Shown here: one piece after another, positions 13,871-20,632 of the stretch | Numbering within the stretch: position 1 is the first letter of the stretch | Layout of the letters: the number at the start of each line of letters is the position of its first letter | NCBI GenBank assembly: GCA_036825755.1 | Contig: DAISXR010000061.1 | Location: forward strand, 1 to 20,632 | Direction of reading: 5' to 3' | Length of the DNA: 20,632 nt | From: JAJFTV01 sp036825755 | GTDB taxonomy: Bacteria; Chloroflexota; Anaerolineae; Anaerolineales; Anaerolineaceae | Notes under the pieces: model-generated | The model's database searches: none | What the model was told of the DNA's origin: nothing | What the model saw: only the letters and a program-made list of their open reading frames with translations | Position numbers and translations under genes: made by a program

Positions 13871-14488
13871 ATGAAACCGGGGACCATCATCATTCTCAAC
13901 GGCCCTTCCAGTTCAGGCAAGACCAGCATCCTGCGTGAGCTGCAGAACATGCTGGAAGAACCGTTTTTGGAAGCCGGGATCGATAAATTCATCTGGATGC
14001 TCCCCAAACGCTACCTGAACCGCCCCCTGTGGGATGATGTGCTCGGTAAAGCGGATACCGCCGGGCAGTACGGGCATCAACTGGTGACCGGCATGCACCG
14101 GGCTATTGAGGTACTTTCCCTCTCAGGATTGAACGTGCTGGCGGATCACGTACTGGTGGAGGAAAGCTGGCGGCGTGACTGCGCCGTGCGCTTCGGTCGC
14201 TTGCCAGCCTTTCTGGTGGGAATCCGCTGCCCGCTGGAGGTGCTGGAAGAGCGTGAAAAGGAGCGCCGCGACCGCACATTGGGGCAGGCGCGTCTGCAGT
14301 ATGGGGTCATCCATGAGCCGGGTTTCTATGATGTGGAGGTCGACACCTCACGTAACAGTGTGCGGGAGTGCGCGCGGTTAGTTGCAGAGCAACTAACCGC
14401 GCAAATTGCCGCGCCAATTGGCAGCGGATTAAAACCGACCGCGTTCAGCCGCCTTGAACAGTATTACAACCAGACAAAACCGCAATGA
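13871..14488 (+). CDS. Chloramphenicol phosphotransferase-like kinase
   Basis: 205-residue P-loop kinase of the chloramphenicol 3-O-phosphotransferase-like family. Seen: IIILNGPSSSGKTS with the Walker A loop at 11-18, AGIDKF with Asp38 at the family's catalytic-base position, and NVLADHVLVEESW as the strand that carries Walker B-like acids. A lid follows in REKERRDRTLGQAR. In Streptomyces venezuelae the enzyme inactivates chloramphenicol; homologues elsewhere have unknown alcohol substrates, so resistance is not implied. ATG at 13871 follows GAGGAGG closely; a GTG at 13859 overlapping the previous stop is the alternative start. The C-terminus is about 27 residues longer than the classic enzyme, and a perfect hairpin lies inside that region of the gene. 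The stop overlaps the next start by 4 bases. Confidence 0.82.
   Translation: MKPGTIIILNGPSSSGKTSILRELQNMLEEPFLEAGIDKFIWMLPKRYLNRPLWDDVLGKADTAGQYGHQLVTGMHRAIEVLSLSGLNVLADHVLVEESWRRDCAVRFGRLPAFLVGIRCPLEVLEEREKERRDRTLGQARLQYGVIHEPGFYDVEVDTSRNSVRECARLVAEQLTAQIAAPIGSGLKPTAFSRLEQYYNQTKPQ
14372..14402. repeat. Perfect 14-bp inverted repeat with 3-base loop, inside a coding region
   Basis: Arms GCGCGGTTAGTTGC (14372-14385) and GCAACTAACCGCGC (14389-14402) are exactly complementary around AGA. It codes for RLVAEQLTAQ near the end of the kinase and lies 83 bases before the HAD start. A 10-base palindrome GCCAATTGGC follows at 14413-14422. No T-run follows, so it is not a classic terminator. Confidence 0.92.
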
Positions 14489-15105
14489 ATATCCGGGTGG
14501 TGTGCTTTGATGCCGACGGTGTGCTGGTGAACCCGCAGATGCAGTTTTCCCGACTACTGCGCGAGAAATATGCCATCACCCCTGAAATGACGCGCCCGTT
14601 TTTCAATGGGATTTTCAACGACTGCCTGGAAGGGCGGGCTGATTTGGCCCAGGAGCTGCCCAACTTTTTGCCGGGTTGGGGCTGGCAGGATAGCGCGGAC
14701 AGTTTCATCCGTACCTGGCTGGAAGCCGATCACGTGGTTGACGCGCGGCTGGTACAAAAAATTCAATGGCTGCGCCGGCAAGGGCTGCGCTGCTGCCTGA
14801 CCACCAGCCAGGAGCACAACCGGGCGGATTACATGAAGACCTCCATGGGCTTTACGGAAATTTTTGATGAACTGTTTTTCTCCTGCGAACTGGGCTGCCA
14901 GAAACCGGATCTGGCTTATTTTCAGGCGGTTCAGTCTGCACTGTGCGTCCCCCGGGAAACCGTGATGTTCTGGGATGATAATATGACCAATGTAGATGGC
15001 GCCCGGCGGTTTGGTTGGCAGGCCGAGCACTACACCGCCTTTGAGCCGTTTTGCCGGGTAATGGACGGGTATCTGGATCAGAAAGTAAGCGGAGGGGAAG
15101 GATGA
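14485..15105 (+). CDS. HAD-family hydrolase
   Basis: 206-residue haloacid-dehalogenase-fold phosphatase, cytoplasmic. All four motifs are readable: motif I FDADGV with nucleophile Asp9 and acid Asp11, motif II LTTSQE, motif III Lys in GCQKPD, and motif IV FWDDN. The helical cap lies between motif I and II (about residues 15-85, EKYAITPEMTRPFFNG onward). This is the beta-phosphoglucomutase/phosphatase-like subtype with a C1 cap. It begins inside the stop of the kinase gene (ATGA) and its own stop overlaps the next start in the same way, so it is translated as part of a coupled operon. It may act on the phosphorylated product or substrate of the neighbouring kinase; that is inference. Confidence 0.92.
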   Translation: MNIRVVCFDADGVLVNPQMQFSRLLREKYAITPEMTRPFFNGIFNDCLEGRADLAQELPNFLPGWGWQDSADSFIRTWLEADHVVDARLVQKIQWLRRQGLRCCLTTSQEHNRADYMKTSMGFTEIFDELFFSCELGCQKPDLAYFQAVQSALCVPRETVMFWDDNMTNVDGARRFGWQAEHYTAFEPFCRVMDGYLDQKVSGGEG

Positions 15106-15467
15106 ACAACCGGCAGGCGCTTGATTTTATGCGCGGCTATTTCCATCGTTTGTTTGTCATGCGCGATGTGGATGCGCTGGATGAGTACCTCCACCCGGAG
15201 TACTTTGATGAGGATATCGGCGCCGGGGTGGCGGACCATATCCGGGATTCAAAAGACTATTTGCGCGACTGGTTCGAAAAGACACCCGGCATCGGGGTGG
15301 ATGTACTGGACGCCATGGCACAGGACGAGGTGATCACGGCTTTTCTGGACTGGTTTGTGCAGAAGGGTGCCGAAAAAGAGGTGATCATGAAAGGCGTGGG
15401 CGTGTTTGTGCTGCGGGAGGGGAAAATCTACCGTCGGCACACCTTTGTGTTTCATGAATTTCTGTAA
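15102..15467 (+). CDS. NTF2/SnoaL-like small protein
   Basis: 121 aa with the pattern of SnoaL-like polyketide-cyclase or NTF2-fold proteins: an N-terminal helix ALDFMRGYFHRLFVMRDVDALDEYLHPEYFDED, a middle helix DSKDYLRDWFEKTPG, then strands ending GVGVFVLREGKIYRRHTFV. Members are small cone-shaped enzymes or binding proteins with very varied jobs. The start at 15102 has GGAGGGGAAGG directly upstream and forms an ATGA overlap with the HAD stop; an in-frame ATG at 15051 lies within the HAD gene and is rejected. It is the last gene of the tight run; 179 bases without a gene follow. Confidence 0.8.
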   Translation: MNNRQALDFMRGYFHRLFVMRDVDALDEYLHPEYFDEDIGAGVADHIRDSKDYLRDWFEKTPGIGVDVLDAMAQDEVITAFLDWFVQKGAEKEVIMKGVGVFVLREGKIYRRHTFVFHEFL

Positions 15468-15646
15468 ATTATCCTGTATGGAAAAAAGTTAATCATTCCC
15501 CTGCTTCATTGAAAAAGCGAGTTTTTACAAGCCGCCGTTTATAATTATGGCCAATCAGGCTGCTTCCACATCATTCATATGGTTTACTTCAAACATCGGT
15601 TCATCACCGCTGTACGTCAATATCCGGTGGGGAGCGGGAGAAACGT

Positions 15647-16459
15647 ATGCAAAAAGAAAAGATTCAACTGATCGAGGAAAAAGAAACCCTGTTTGTTCCG
15701 CTGCTTGGCAAAGCCCTGGAAGGCCGCAAACCGCACCCGATCCTGCGCGATGAGAAAGCGGAAGAGATCATCAGCCGCGTGGAGTATGACTTTTCAAAAC
15801 TAAACATCCCCCGGCAGAGTCTGATTACCCTGGCGATGCGCGCAAAAAAGCTGGATGAGTACACACGCGAGTATTTTATGCAAAATGAAGATCCGCTCGT
15901 GCTGCATTTGGGCTGCGGGCTCGACAGCCGCGTGGAGCGGGTGAACCCGCAGAAAGGCCGCTGGTTTGACCTGGACTATCCCGAGGTGATTGAGTTGCGG
16001 CGCAAGTTTTACAAAGAAACCGGGCAGCGTCGCATGATCGCCTCCTCAGTGATGGACTTAACCTGGCTGGATGAGATTGAGGGAAGCAGCCCGGCCTGCA
16101 TCATCGCCGAGGGGCTGTTGATGTATCTGACCGAAAGAGATGTGAAAGAGTTGTTTGCCCGCCTGCACGATCGCTTTCCGGGCAGCCTTGTCTGCTTTGA
16201 CACCTACAGCCGCCTGACGGTCAGTCGCATCAACAAACACCCCTCCATTCAAAAGACCGGCGCGCGCATCTATTGGGGCATCGACGATGTCAGCGAAATT
16301 GAACAGTGGGATAGCAGCTATCACGCCCTGGGTGAGTGGTATTTCACGCAGTCGGAAGATATCGCCAACCAAAGCTTTTATGTGCGCCTGATGTTCAAAA
16401 CCATGGGTCTGATCCAGGCTGCCCGCAAGGCGCACCGTATTGCGCGGATGCAAATCTAG
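15647..16459 (+). CDS. LCM/TcmP-type class I SAM methyltransferase
   Basis: 270-residue S-adenosylmethionine-dependent methyltransferase of the leucine carboxyl methyltransferase/TcmP (PPM1) group, which methylates carboxyl or hydroxyl groups, often in polyketide tailoring. Motif I is LHLGCGLDSR (87-95), followed by the acidic WFDLDYPEVIELRR (106-119) where Asp108 or Asp110 binds the SAM ribose; AEGLLMYL marks motif IV, and the preceding VMDLTWLDEI fits the adenine-binding acid. GGGAG and GGAG precede the ATG within 15 bases. A TATAAT (15540-15545) lies 102 bases upstream without a clear -35. No biosynthetic genes are nearby, so the substrate is open. The following GNAT gene starts 17 bases after the stop and is probably co-transcribed. 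Confidence 0.9.
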   Translation: MQKEKIQLIEEKETLFVPLLGKALEGRKPHPILRDEKAEEIISRVEYDFSKLNIPRQSLITLAMRAKKLDEYTREYFMQNEDPLVLHLGCGLDSRVERVNPQKGRWFDLDYPEVIELRRKFYKETGQRRMIASSVMDLTWLDEIEGSSPACIIAEGLLMYLTERDVKELFARLHDRFPGSLVCFDTYSRLTVSRINKHPSIQKTGARIYWGIDDVSEIEQWDSSYHALGEWYFTQSEDIANQSFYVRLMFKTMGLIQAARKAHRIARMQI

Positions 16460-16476
16460 CCTCAGGAGATGGGTCC

Positions 16477-17394
16477 ATGCGGATTTCACACCGGCCTTAT
16501 GACGACCAGCGCGATGATTTCAAAAAGCTGTGGAAATTTTTACAGGAAGATTATGCGATCCGCAAAGATGACGCCCCGTGGATGACCAGCCGTTTTGGTG
16601 ATTGGAAGTACGGCCTGTGGACCGATCAAAAATTGATCCCTTCCTTTTTCCGTGAGTATGCGCATGTGTGGACGGACAGTATTGATGAGGTGATGGGTTT
16701 TGTGCTGTCAGAAGATGGCGGCGATGGGTTTTTTGTCTTCACCCGTAACGCGTACGACTGGCTGTACGGCGAGATTTTGGATTGGACGCTGGCGCAGTGG
16801 GGACCGCGGAATGGATGCCTGAAAACCGAGGTGCACGAACGGCAAACCATGGCGCTGGACGAACTGGCATGGCGCGGTTTTGTAAACACCGGCCAGGCAT
16901 GCATCCGGCGCACCTATGACCTGCGGGCGATGCAGGAACAGCCCGTGGCATTGCCGGATGGATACCGCATCGTCAGCATGGCTGAGAACGGCAATTATTT
17001 GGGTAAGGCGCGTTTATTTGTAAACGGTTTTGGCGGGGTTGATGAGCCCACCCCGCTGGATCTGCTCAAGTTCGCGTATTCACGCGAAAACCCCATCTAT
17101 GATCCCGCGTTTGACCTCTCGGTGATCACCGCGGACGGGCAGCATGTTTCGACCTGCGTGGGTTTCAACGATCCATCCAGCTCGATGGCTGAGGTGGAGA
17201 AGGTCTGCACGCACAGCCGCTACCGGAAATTGGGGCTGGCCGAGGCGGTCATCCGCGAGTGTTTCAACCGGCTGAAAAAACGCGGCATCCAGACGGCTTA
17301 TATCACCGGCTACAGTGATGAAGCGAATAATTTGTACGAGAAACTGGGCCCGTGCGCCCGGTTAAAGTGGTACCATTTTGAAAGAAAACTGTAA
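16477..17394 (+). CDS. GNAT-family acetyltransferase, two-domain
   Basis: 305 aa. The C-terminal half is a recognisable GNAT domain: a strand STCVGFNDPSSSMAEVEKVCTH, then RYRKLGLAEAVIREC from about residue 248, which holds the acetyl-CoA-binding R/QxxGxA loop, and the closing GYSDEANNLYEKLG typical of motif B. The N-terminal half (PWMTSRFGDWKYGLW, FFVFTRNAYDWLYGEI) looks like a second, degenerate GNAT fold lacking a clear CoA loop; tandem GNATs of this kind are common. AGGAGA lies seven bases before the ATG; a longer reading from 16336 overlaps the methyltransferase gene in another frame and is rejected. Substrate unknown. Likely in one operon with the methyltransferase. Confidence 0.85.
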   Translation: MRISHRPYDDQRDDFKKLWKFLQEDYAIRKDDAPWMTSRFGDWKYGLWTDQKLIPSFFREYAHVWTDSIDEVMGFVLSEDGGDGFFVFTRNAYDWLYGEILDWTLAQWGPRNGCLKTEVHERQTMALDELAWRGFVNTGQACIRRTYDLRAMQEQPVALPDGYRIVSMAENGNYLGKARLFVNGFGGVDEPTPLDLLKFAYSRENPIYDPAFDLSVITADGQHVSTCVGFNDPSSSMAEVEKVCTHSRYRKLGLAEAVIRECFNRLKKRGIQTAYITGYSDEANNLYEKLGPCARLKWYHFERKL

Positions 17395-17479
17395 AGCACC
17401 CCGGCAGAAGTCTACCCCGGGCAGCAGCGCTTTCACCGGAAGTTGACCGGCGTATCCCTGAAACAGGACAGGAAAATTC

Positions 17480-17965
17480 ATGAAAATCGGTATCATCTTT
17501 TACTCCATCAGCGGTCACACCGAAAAAGCTGCCCGAATGCTGGCAAAGGCATTTATTCAGGCCGGTCACCCGGCGGAACTGGTGCGGCTGGAGGTCAGCG
17601 GACCGGCAAACCTGAATAATGAGAACGCCGATCTGCGCTTTATCCCGTCATTACACTCGTATGAGGCACTGGTGCTGTGCACACCGGTGCGCGGAGGAGC
17701 ACTGCCTCCGCCGGTGGCAAAGTTTTTGAACCAGATGGAACCCCTGACGGGCCGAAAAACAGCGGCATTTTTGACGCACTTCTTCAGGCTCAAGTGGGGC
17801 GCCGATCAGGTAGCTGAATTGGTGCAGGCCGGATTGGAGGCGCGCGGCGGCATCTTTGAGGGATGGCGGGATGCGCGCTGGTTTATCACCGGGCCGGGCA
17901 AAAAGTTGGAAATCGCCGTGAATGGAATGGTACGTTTGCTGGTTGGCGAAAAACCCGGCGATTGA
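17480..17965 (+). CDS. Flavodoxin-like protein
   Basis: 161-residue protein with a flavodoxin/NADPH-dependent-FMN-reductase-type fold. The N-terminal IGIIFYSISGHTEKAARMLA is the phosphate-binding loop of FMN (canonical TxTGxT is here SISGHT, as in WrbA-like and other short flavodoxins). A second flavin loop probably lies in LVLCTPVRGGALPPP (around residues 65-80). No transmembrane segment is seen. It could transfer electrons or reduce quinones, but no partner is encoded nearby. AGGA sits seven bases before the ATG. The 85-base gap upstream contains TTGACC (17443-17448) but no matching -10. Confidence 0.85.
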   Translation: MKIGIIFYSISGHTEKAARMLAKAFIQAGHPAELVRLEVSGPANLNNENADLRFIPSLHSYEALVLCTPVRGGALPPPVAKFLNQMEPLTGRKTAAFLTHFFRLKWGADQVAELVQAGLEARGGIFEGWRDARWFITGPGKKLEIAVNGMVRLLVGEKPGD

Positions 17966-18016
17966 TTGGATCGCCGGTTGTAATGTTGATCAGGTATTCT
18001 TGATGGAAGGTGAAAC

Positions 18017-19192
18017 ATGAACCGTAAAGGAACGCTGAATACGCTGGTTGTCATTCTGTTGGCTGCTTCCTGGCTGGCCGCCTGCGCCGGTCCGGCCGAA
18101 ACAGCCCTGCCGGTTCAGGAGAATACACCGTTGATCACACAACCTGCCGCTGAAGCGTCACCGGTTATCGGAGAGGAAGTGGTGCAAACGGAGGTCCCGG
18201 CAATTGAAGAACCCGTCACCGCGACGGAAAACGCCGCAGAACCGCGCCCGCAACCGCGCCCGGTTATCATCGATACCGACATGGCGGCGGACGATTGGAT
18301 GGCCATTCTGTATCTGCTGCAACGCAGCGATCTGGCGGTGCAGGCCATCACGGTCGCCGGTACCGGTGAGGCGCACTGTGAACCGGGTGTCAAAAATGCG
18401 CTTGGTCTGGTGGCTCTGGCCGGTTATGAACCCATCCCGGTAGCCTGCGGGCGCGAAACCCCGCTGCAGGGAAATCACGCCTTTCCGGATTCCTGGCGTA
18501 CCTGGGTGGACAGTCTGACCGGGTTGGAACTGCCTGATGGTGGAGCCGGCTCGGAAATGAACGCAGTGGAACTGATCACCTCCATCCTGCAATCCTCGCC
18601 CATGCCGGTGACGCTTTTTGCCAGCGGACCGCTCACCAATCTGGCCGAGCTGTTCCAAAGTGATCCCTCGCTGACCGCGAAGATTGAGATGCTGTACATC
18701 ATGGGCGGGGCGGTGCATGTGCCCGGTAATGTCAAATCCTCCGTGCCGGAAATCGATAACGTGACGGCGGAATGGAACATTTACGCGGATCCCACCGCAG
18801 CAAAAATTGTGTTTGAATCCGGGGTGCCTATCACGCTGGTGGGACTGGATGCCACCCAGAATACACCCGCCTCGCGGGAGTTCTATGCGGCGCTGTCTGA
18901 CCGGCATATCACCCCCGAAGCCGAATGGCTGTACGAGCTGTACACCCGCAATACTTATCTGTATGAGTCGAACACCATGTACTTCTGGGATCAACTGACG
19001 GCCGTGGTGCTCAGCGATGAAAGCGTGGCAGAAATTGTGCCGGATACGGTATGTGTAACGGTTGAAGAAGGCCCTGGCAGTGGGCAGACGGTGTCGGCGG
19101 AAGGCTGCCCGGCCATGCGCGTAGCCGTTTCAGCCGACCGGCAGAAGTTTGAGCAGTCATTTTTGGAAACATTAAATACGGGAGATGAATAA
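18017..19192 (+). CDS. Lipid-anchored nucleoside hydrolase-like protein
   Basis: 391 aa. A signal sequence ends in lipobox LAAC (Cys23), followed by a Pro/Glu/Thr-rich linker to about residue 80; the enzyme domain therefore works outside the cytoplasmic membrane. It is an inosine-uridine nucleoside hydrolase fold: calcium site DTDMAADD with Asp88, Asp92 and Asp93, strand MLYIMGGAV, and AEWNIYADP with Glu251 and Asn253 for ribose binding. The final calcium Asp is Asp324 in FWDQL, where the protozoan enzymes have HDP; the His proton donor is thus Trp323. It may release bases from extracellular nucleosides or act on another N-riboside. The stop is 2 bases from the GTG of the next gene, indicating one transcript. 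Confidence 0.87.
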   Translation: MNRKGTLNTLVVILLAASWLAACAGPAETALPVQENTPLITQPAAEASPVIGEEVVQTEVPAIEEPVTATENAAEPRPQPRPVIIDTDMAADDWMAILYLLQRSDLAVQAITVAGTGEAHCEPGVKNALGLVALAGYEPIPVACGRETPLQGNHAFPDSWRTWVDSLTGLELPDGGAGSEMNAVELITSILQSSPMPVTLFASGPLTNLAELFQSDPSLTAKIEMLYIMGGAVHVPGNVKSSVPEIDNVTAEWNIYADPTAAKIVFESGVPITLVGLDATQNTPASREFYAALSDRHITPEAEWLYELYTRNTYLYESNTMYFWDQLTAVVLSDESVAEIVPDTVCVTVEEGPGSGQTVSAEGCPAMRVAVSADRQKFEQSFLETLNTGDE

Positions 19193-19194
19193 AG

Positions 19195-19473
19195 GTGGAA
19201 AAAAGAAACGCAACGATGAAACCAAGAGTAGATCCGGCTGTATTGGCCATTATTTCGGTGGTATTGGGCGTACTGTCCTTGCTGGCATGGCTTTTCCCCT
19301 TAATCGGGTTCCCTTTATCGGTGGTGGGGCTGGGATTGGGTATCGGCTCGCGTAAATCAGACAGGCCAAAAGTGGCGCTTTGGGGAATTATTCTCTCAGC
19401 AATCGGGCTGGTTTTGACGCTGGCCAACTCGGCCTACGGGATCTACCTGGGATATACCGGCCAGTTATTTTAG
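19195..19473 (+). CDS. Small membrane protein, DUF4190-like
   Basis: 92 aa, GTG start favoured because GGGAG lies 10 bases upstream and the preceding stop is 2 bases away; an internal ATG at 19216 is the alternative. Two or three hydrophobic helices: AVLAIISVVLGVLSLLAWLF, PLSVVGLGLGIG and ALWGIILSAIGLVLTLA, separated by a basic loop SRKSDRPK. The pattern of a short helix pair around a charged turn is that of DUF4190-type proteins, function unknown. Its closeness to the nucleoside hydrolase gene suggests coupled translation, but a shared role is not shown. Confidence 0.75.
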   Translation: MEKRNATMKPRVDPAVLAIISVVLGVLSLLAWLFPLIGFPLSVVGLGLGIGSRKSDRPKVALWGIILSAIGLVLTLANSAYGIYLGYTGQLF

Positions 19474-19603
19474 TCAGCTCGTTTTGTCCGGTCGGGGCCA
19501 GCCGGAAAAGAATCAAAACCCATGATAAACTGGGGTAATCACTGCTGCATCCAGGTGGATAATGATTTGCAGCGATGAAAAATTATGAAAATCAGGTTTA
19601 AAG

Positions 19604-20632
19604 ATGATGAAAAAAATATTTGCATTTCTTTTAGCAGTCACTTTTCTGGCGGGGTGCGCTGCACCCACGCCGGACGCAAACACGCAGCAAACTGAGGTAT
19701 CCGGCACCACGGCGGCTCTGGTGGGTACCCAAATGGCGGACGCCAATGCCACTCAGACGGTGGTAGCGGGATATACCCCCACCGCAGCGCCGGCAACCGC
19801 CACCCCCGAGGTTCCGCCAGAACCAACCCTTGATGTCAACCTGTCAGAGGCCAATAACACCGGTATGGTGGTGGAAAACGGCACCTGGATGGTGATCAAT
19901 TCAGCCGGCGAAACCACCGCCACATGGACGGGCACGGAATGGTCGTACAACATGGATGCCATCACGGTTGAACGCACGATTGTGGGCTTTGAGGGTCAGG
20001 ATGCTGCCCTACTGGACCCGCTGTTTGCCCAACCGGTGGAAGATACGCCGGAGAAACATTTCACCGATCCCGCCACCGGGCAGCCGCTGCCGTTTGGCTA
20101 TGTGCGCGAGGAAAAAATCTCAGCGGTCAGCACCGAGAACGTGCCGTACGAGATCCCCATCTCTATGTACGCCGTGCGTGTGCTGGGTGTGGTGCAGGTG
20201 ACCACCACCAACAACGCCCTAGTTCTGGAGATGCCGATCACGGTTGACCGGACGGTGGTGTTTGTGATGGACGAAAACATCGCCCAGGGCATTTTGCTGT
20301 ATGGACTGACCAACGAAGATATCCCCGCGGGCACCTCGCTGGTGCAGAAAGCGGCCGTGCTGTTCCAATCCAGCACCAAACCGGATTTGCTCAACGCAGA
20401 CCTGCGCGGTCAGCAGGTGTTGATCGGCATCTACCACGACATTCCGGATGTACTGTGGCAGGTGTACCCGCAGTGGAATATCAATGAAACCAGCCGTACC
20501 ATGCTGGCGTTTCTGCAGGACCCATCGCAGCCGGCGCCGGTGTACAACGCCTTTGACAGCCTGATTGTGATCCCGCCAGTTTGGAACGCGGCACTGTGGG
20601 TGCCGACCAGCGTGGTCGAAGGTCTGCAGGCA
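19604..20632 (+). CDS. Lipoprotein, incomplete (3' end outside window)
   Basis: A frame open from ATG 19604 to the end of the window, at least 343 codons. N-terminus MMKKIFAFLLAVTFLAGC carries a type II signal peptide with Cys18 in the lipobox LAGC. A Thr/Ala/Pro-rich linker follows to about residue 75, then a globular part with alternating strands (GMVVENGTWMVINSAG, VVQVTTTNNALVLEMPITVDRTVVFVMDENI). No family was recognised. The preceding 130 bases hold no gene. The second ATG three bases downstream could equally be the start; the upstream AGGTTTAAAG is a weak ribosome site. It resembles the other two lipoproteins of the window only in having a lipobox and a Thr/Pro linker. Confidence 0.85.
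   Translation, partial: MMKKIFAFLLAVTFLAGCAAPTPDANTQQTEVSGTTAALVGTQMADANATQTVVAGYTPTAAPATATPEVPPEPTLDVNLSEANNTGMVVENGTWMVINSAGETTATWTGTEWSYNMDAITVERTIVGFEGQDAALLDPLFAQPVEDTPEKHFTDPATGQPLPFGYVREEKISAVSTENVPYEIPISMYAVRVLGVVQVTTTNNALVLEMPITVDRTVVFVMDENIAQGILLYGLTNEDIPAGTSLVQKAAVLFQSSTKPDLLNADLRGQQVLIGIYHDIPDVLWQVYPQWNINETSRTMLAFLQDPSQPAPVYNAFDSLIVIPPVWNAALWVPTSVVEGLQA

Noticed and set aside
13871..14488. Chloramphenicol resistance gene
   Set aside because: Family resemblance is clear, but most CPT-like proteins have unknown substrates and the context shows no resistance cassette or mobile element.
18158..18994. 278-codon open frame on the minus strand
   Set aside because: Antisense to the nucleoside hydrolase; Arg/His/Gly-rich composition and no motif, so a GC-rich shadow frame.

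Overview
The window looks like chromosomal DNA from a GC-rich environmental bacterium and carries one assembly gap of 100 N. Gene content suggests Chloroflexota, perhaps Anaerolineae: short lipoproteins with Thr/Pro/Glu-rich linkers, many small single genes each with its own TACAAT/TATAAT-like -10, and dispersed palindromic intergenic repeats. This placement rests on remembered gene content, not on a marker gene, and is tentative. No rRNA, tRNA, CRISPR array, transposase, integrase or phage gene was seen.

Layout. 1-510 (+) is the 3' end of an Fpg/Nei-type DNA glycosylase, overlapping tail-to-tail with a minus-strand pair: an M19 dipeptidase (interrupted by the N gap) followed after 1 nt by a SagB-type nitroreductase. 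2098-2377 is an intergenic stretch with a 28-bp palindrome and the promoter of a DinB/ClbS-like gene. 2879-3242 is a gene-free block built of imperfect repeats and hairpins. 3243-8302 is a minus-strand run: a lipoprotein with a duplicated domain, a cytidine deaminase-like gene, ComEC, then an aldo/keto reductase. A compact divergent promoter (8417-8456) separates this run from a Mre11/SbcD-like phosphoesterase.

From 8481 to the end everything is on the plus strand: the phosphoesterase, two hypotheticals, a LysE-type exporter, an isochorismatase-like hydrolase, an orphan hypothetical behind a structured leader, a DUF488 protein, then a tight run (AbiEii-like nucleotidyltransferase, chloramphenicol-phosphotransferase-like kinase, HAD hydrolase, NTF2/SnoaL-like protein), an LCM-type methyltransferase, a GNAT, a flavodoxin-like protein, a nucleoside hydrolase lipoprotein, a small membrane protein and an incomplete lipoprotein.

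How the genes may work together. Two linkages stand out. The deaminase directly upstream of comEC recalls the comEB-comEC pairing of Bacillus, but the nuclease-like domain of this ComEC has lost its metal-ligand motifs. The 13458-15467 run joins nucleotidyl transfer, phosphoryl transfer and phosphatase chemistry by 4-nt ATGA overlaps and contains a perfect 14-bp hairpin inside the kinase gene; it is the best candidate here for an uncharacterised small-molecule modification system. The rest looks like ordinary metabolic and repair genes of unrelated function.
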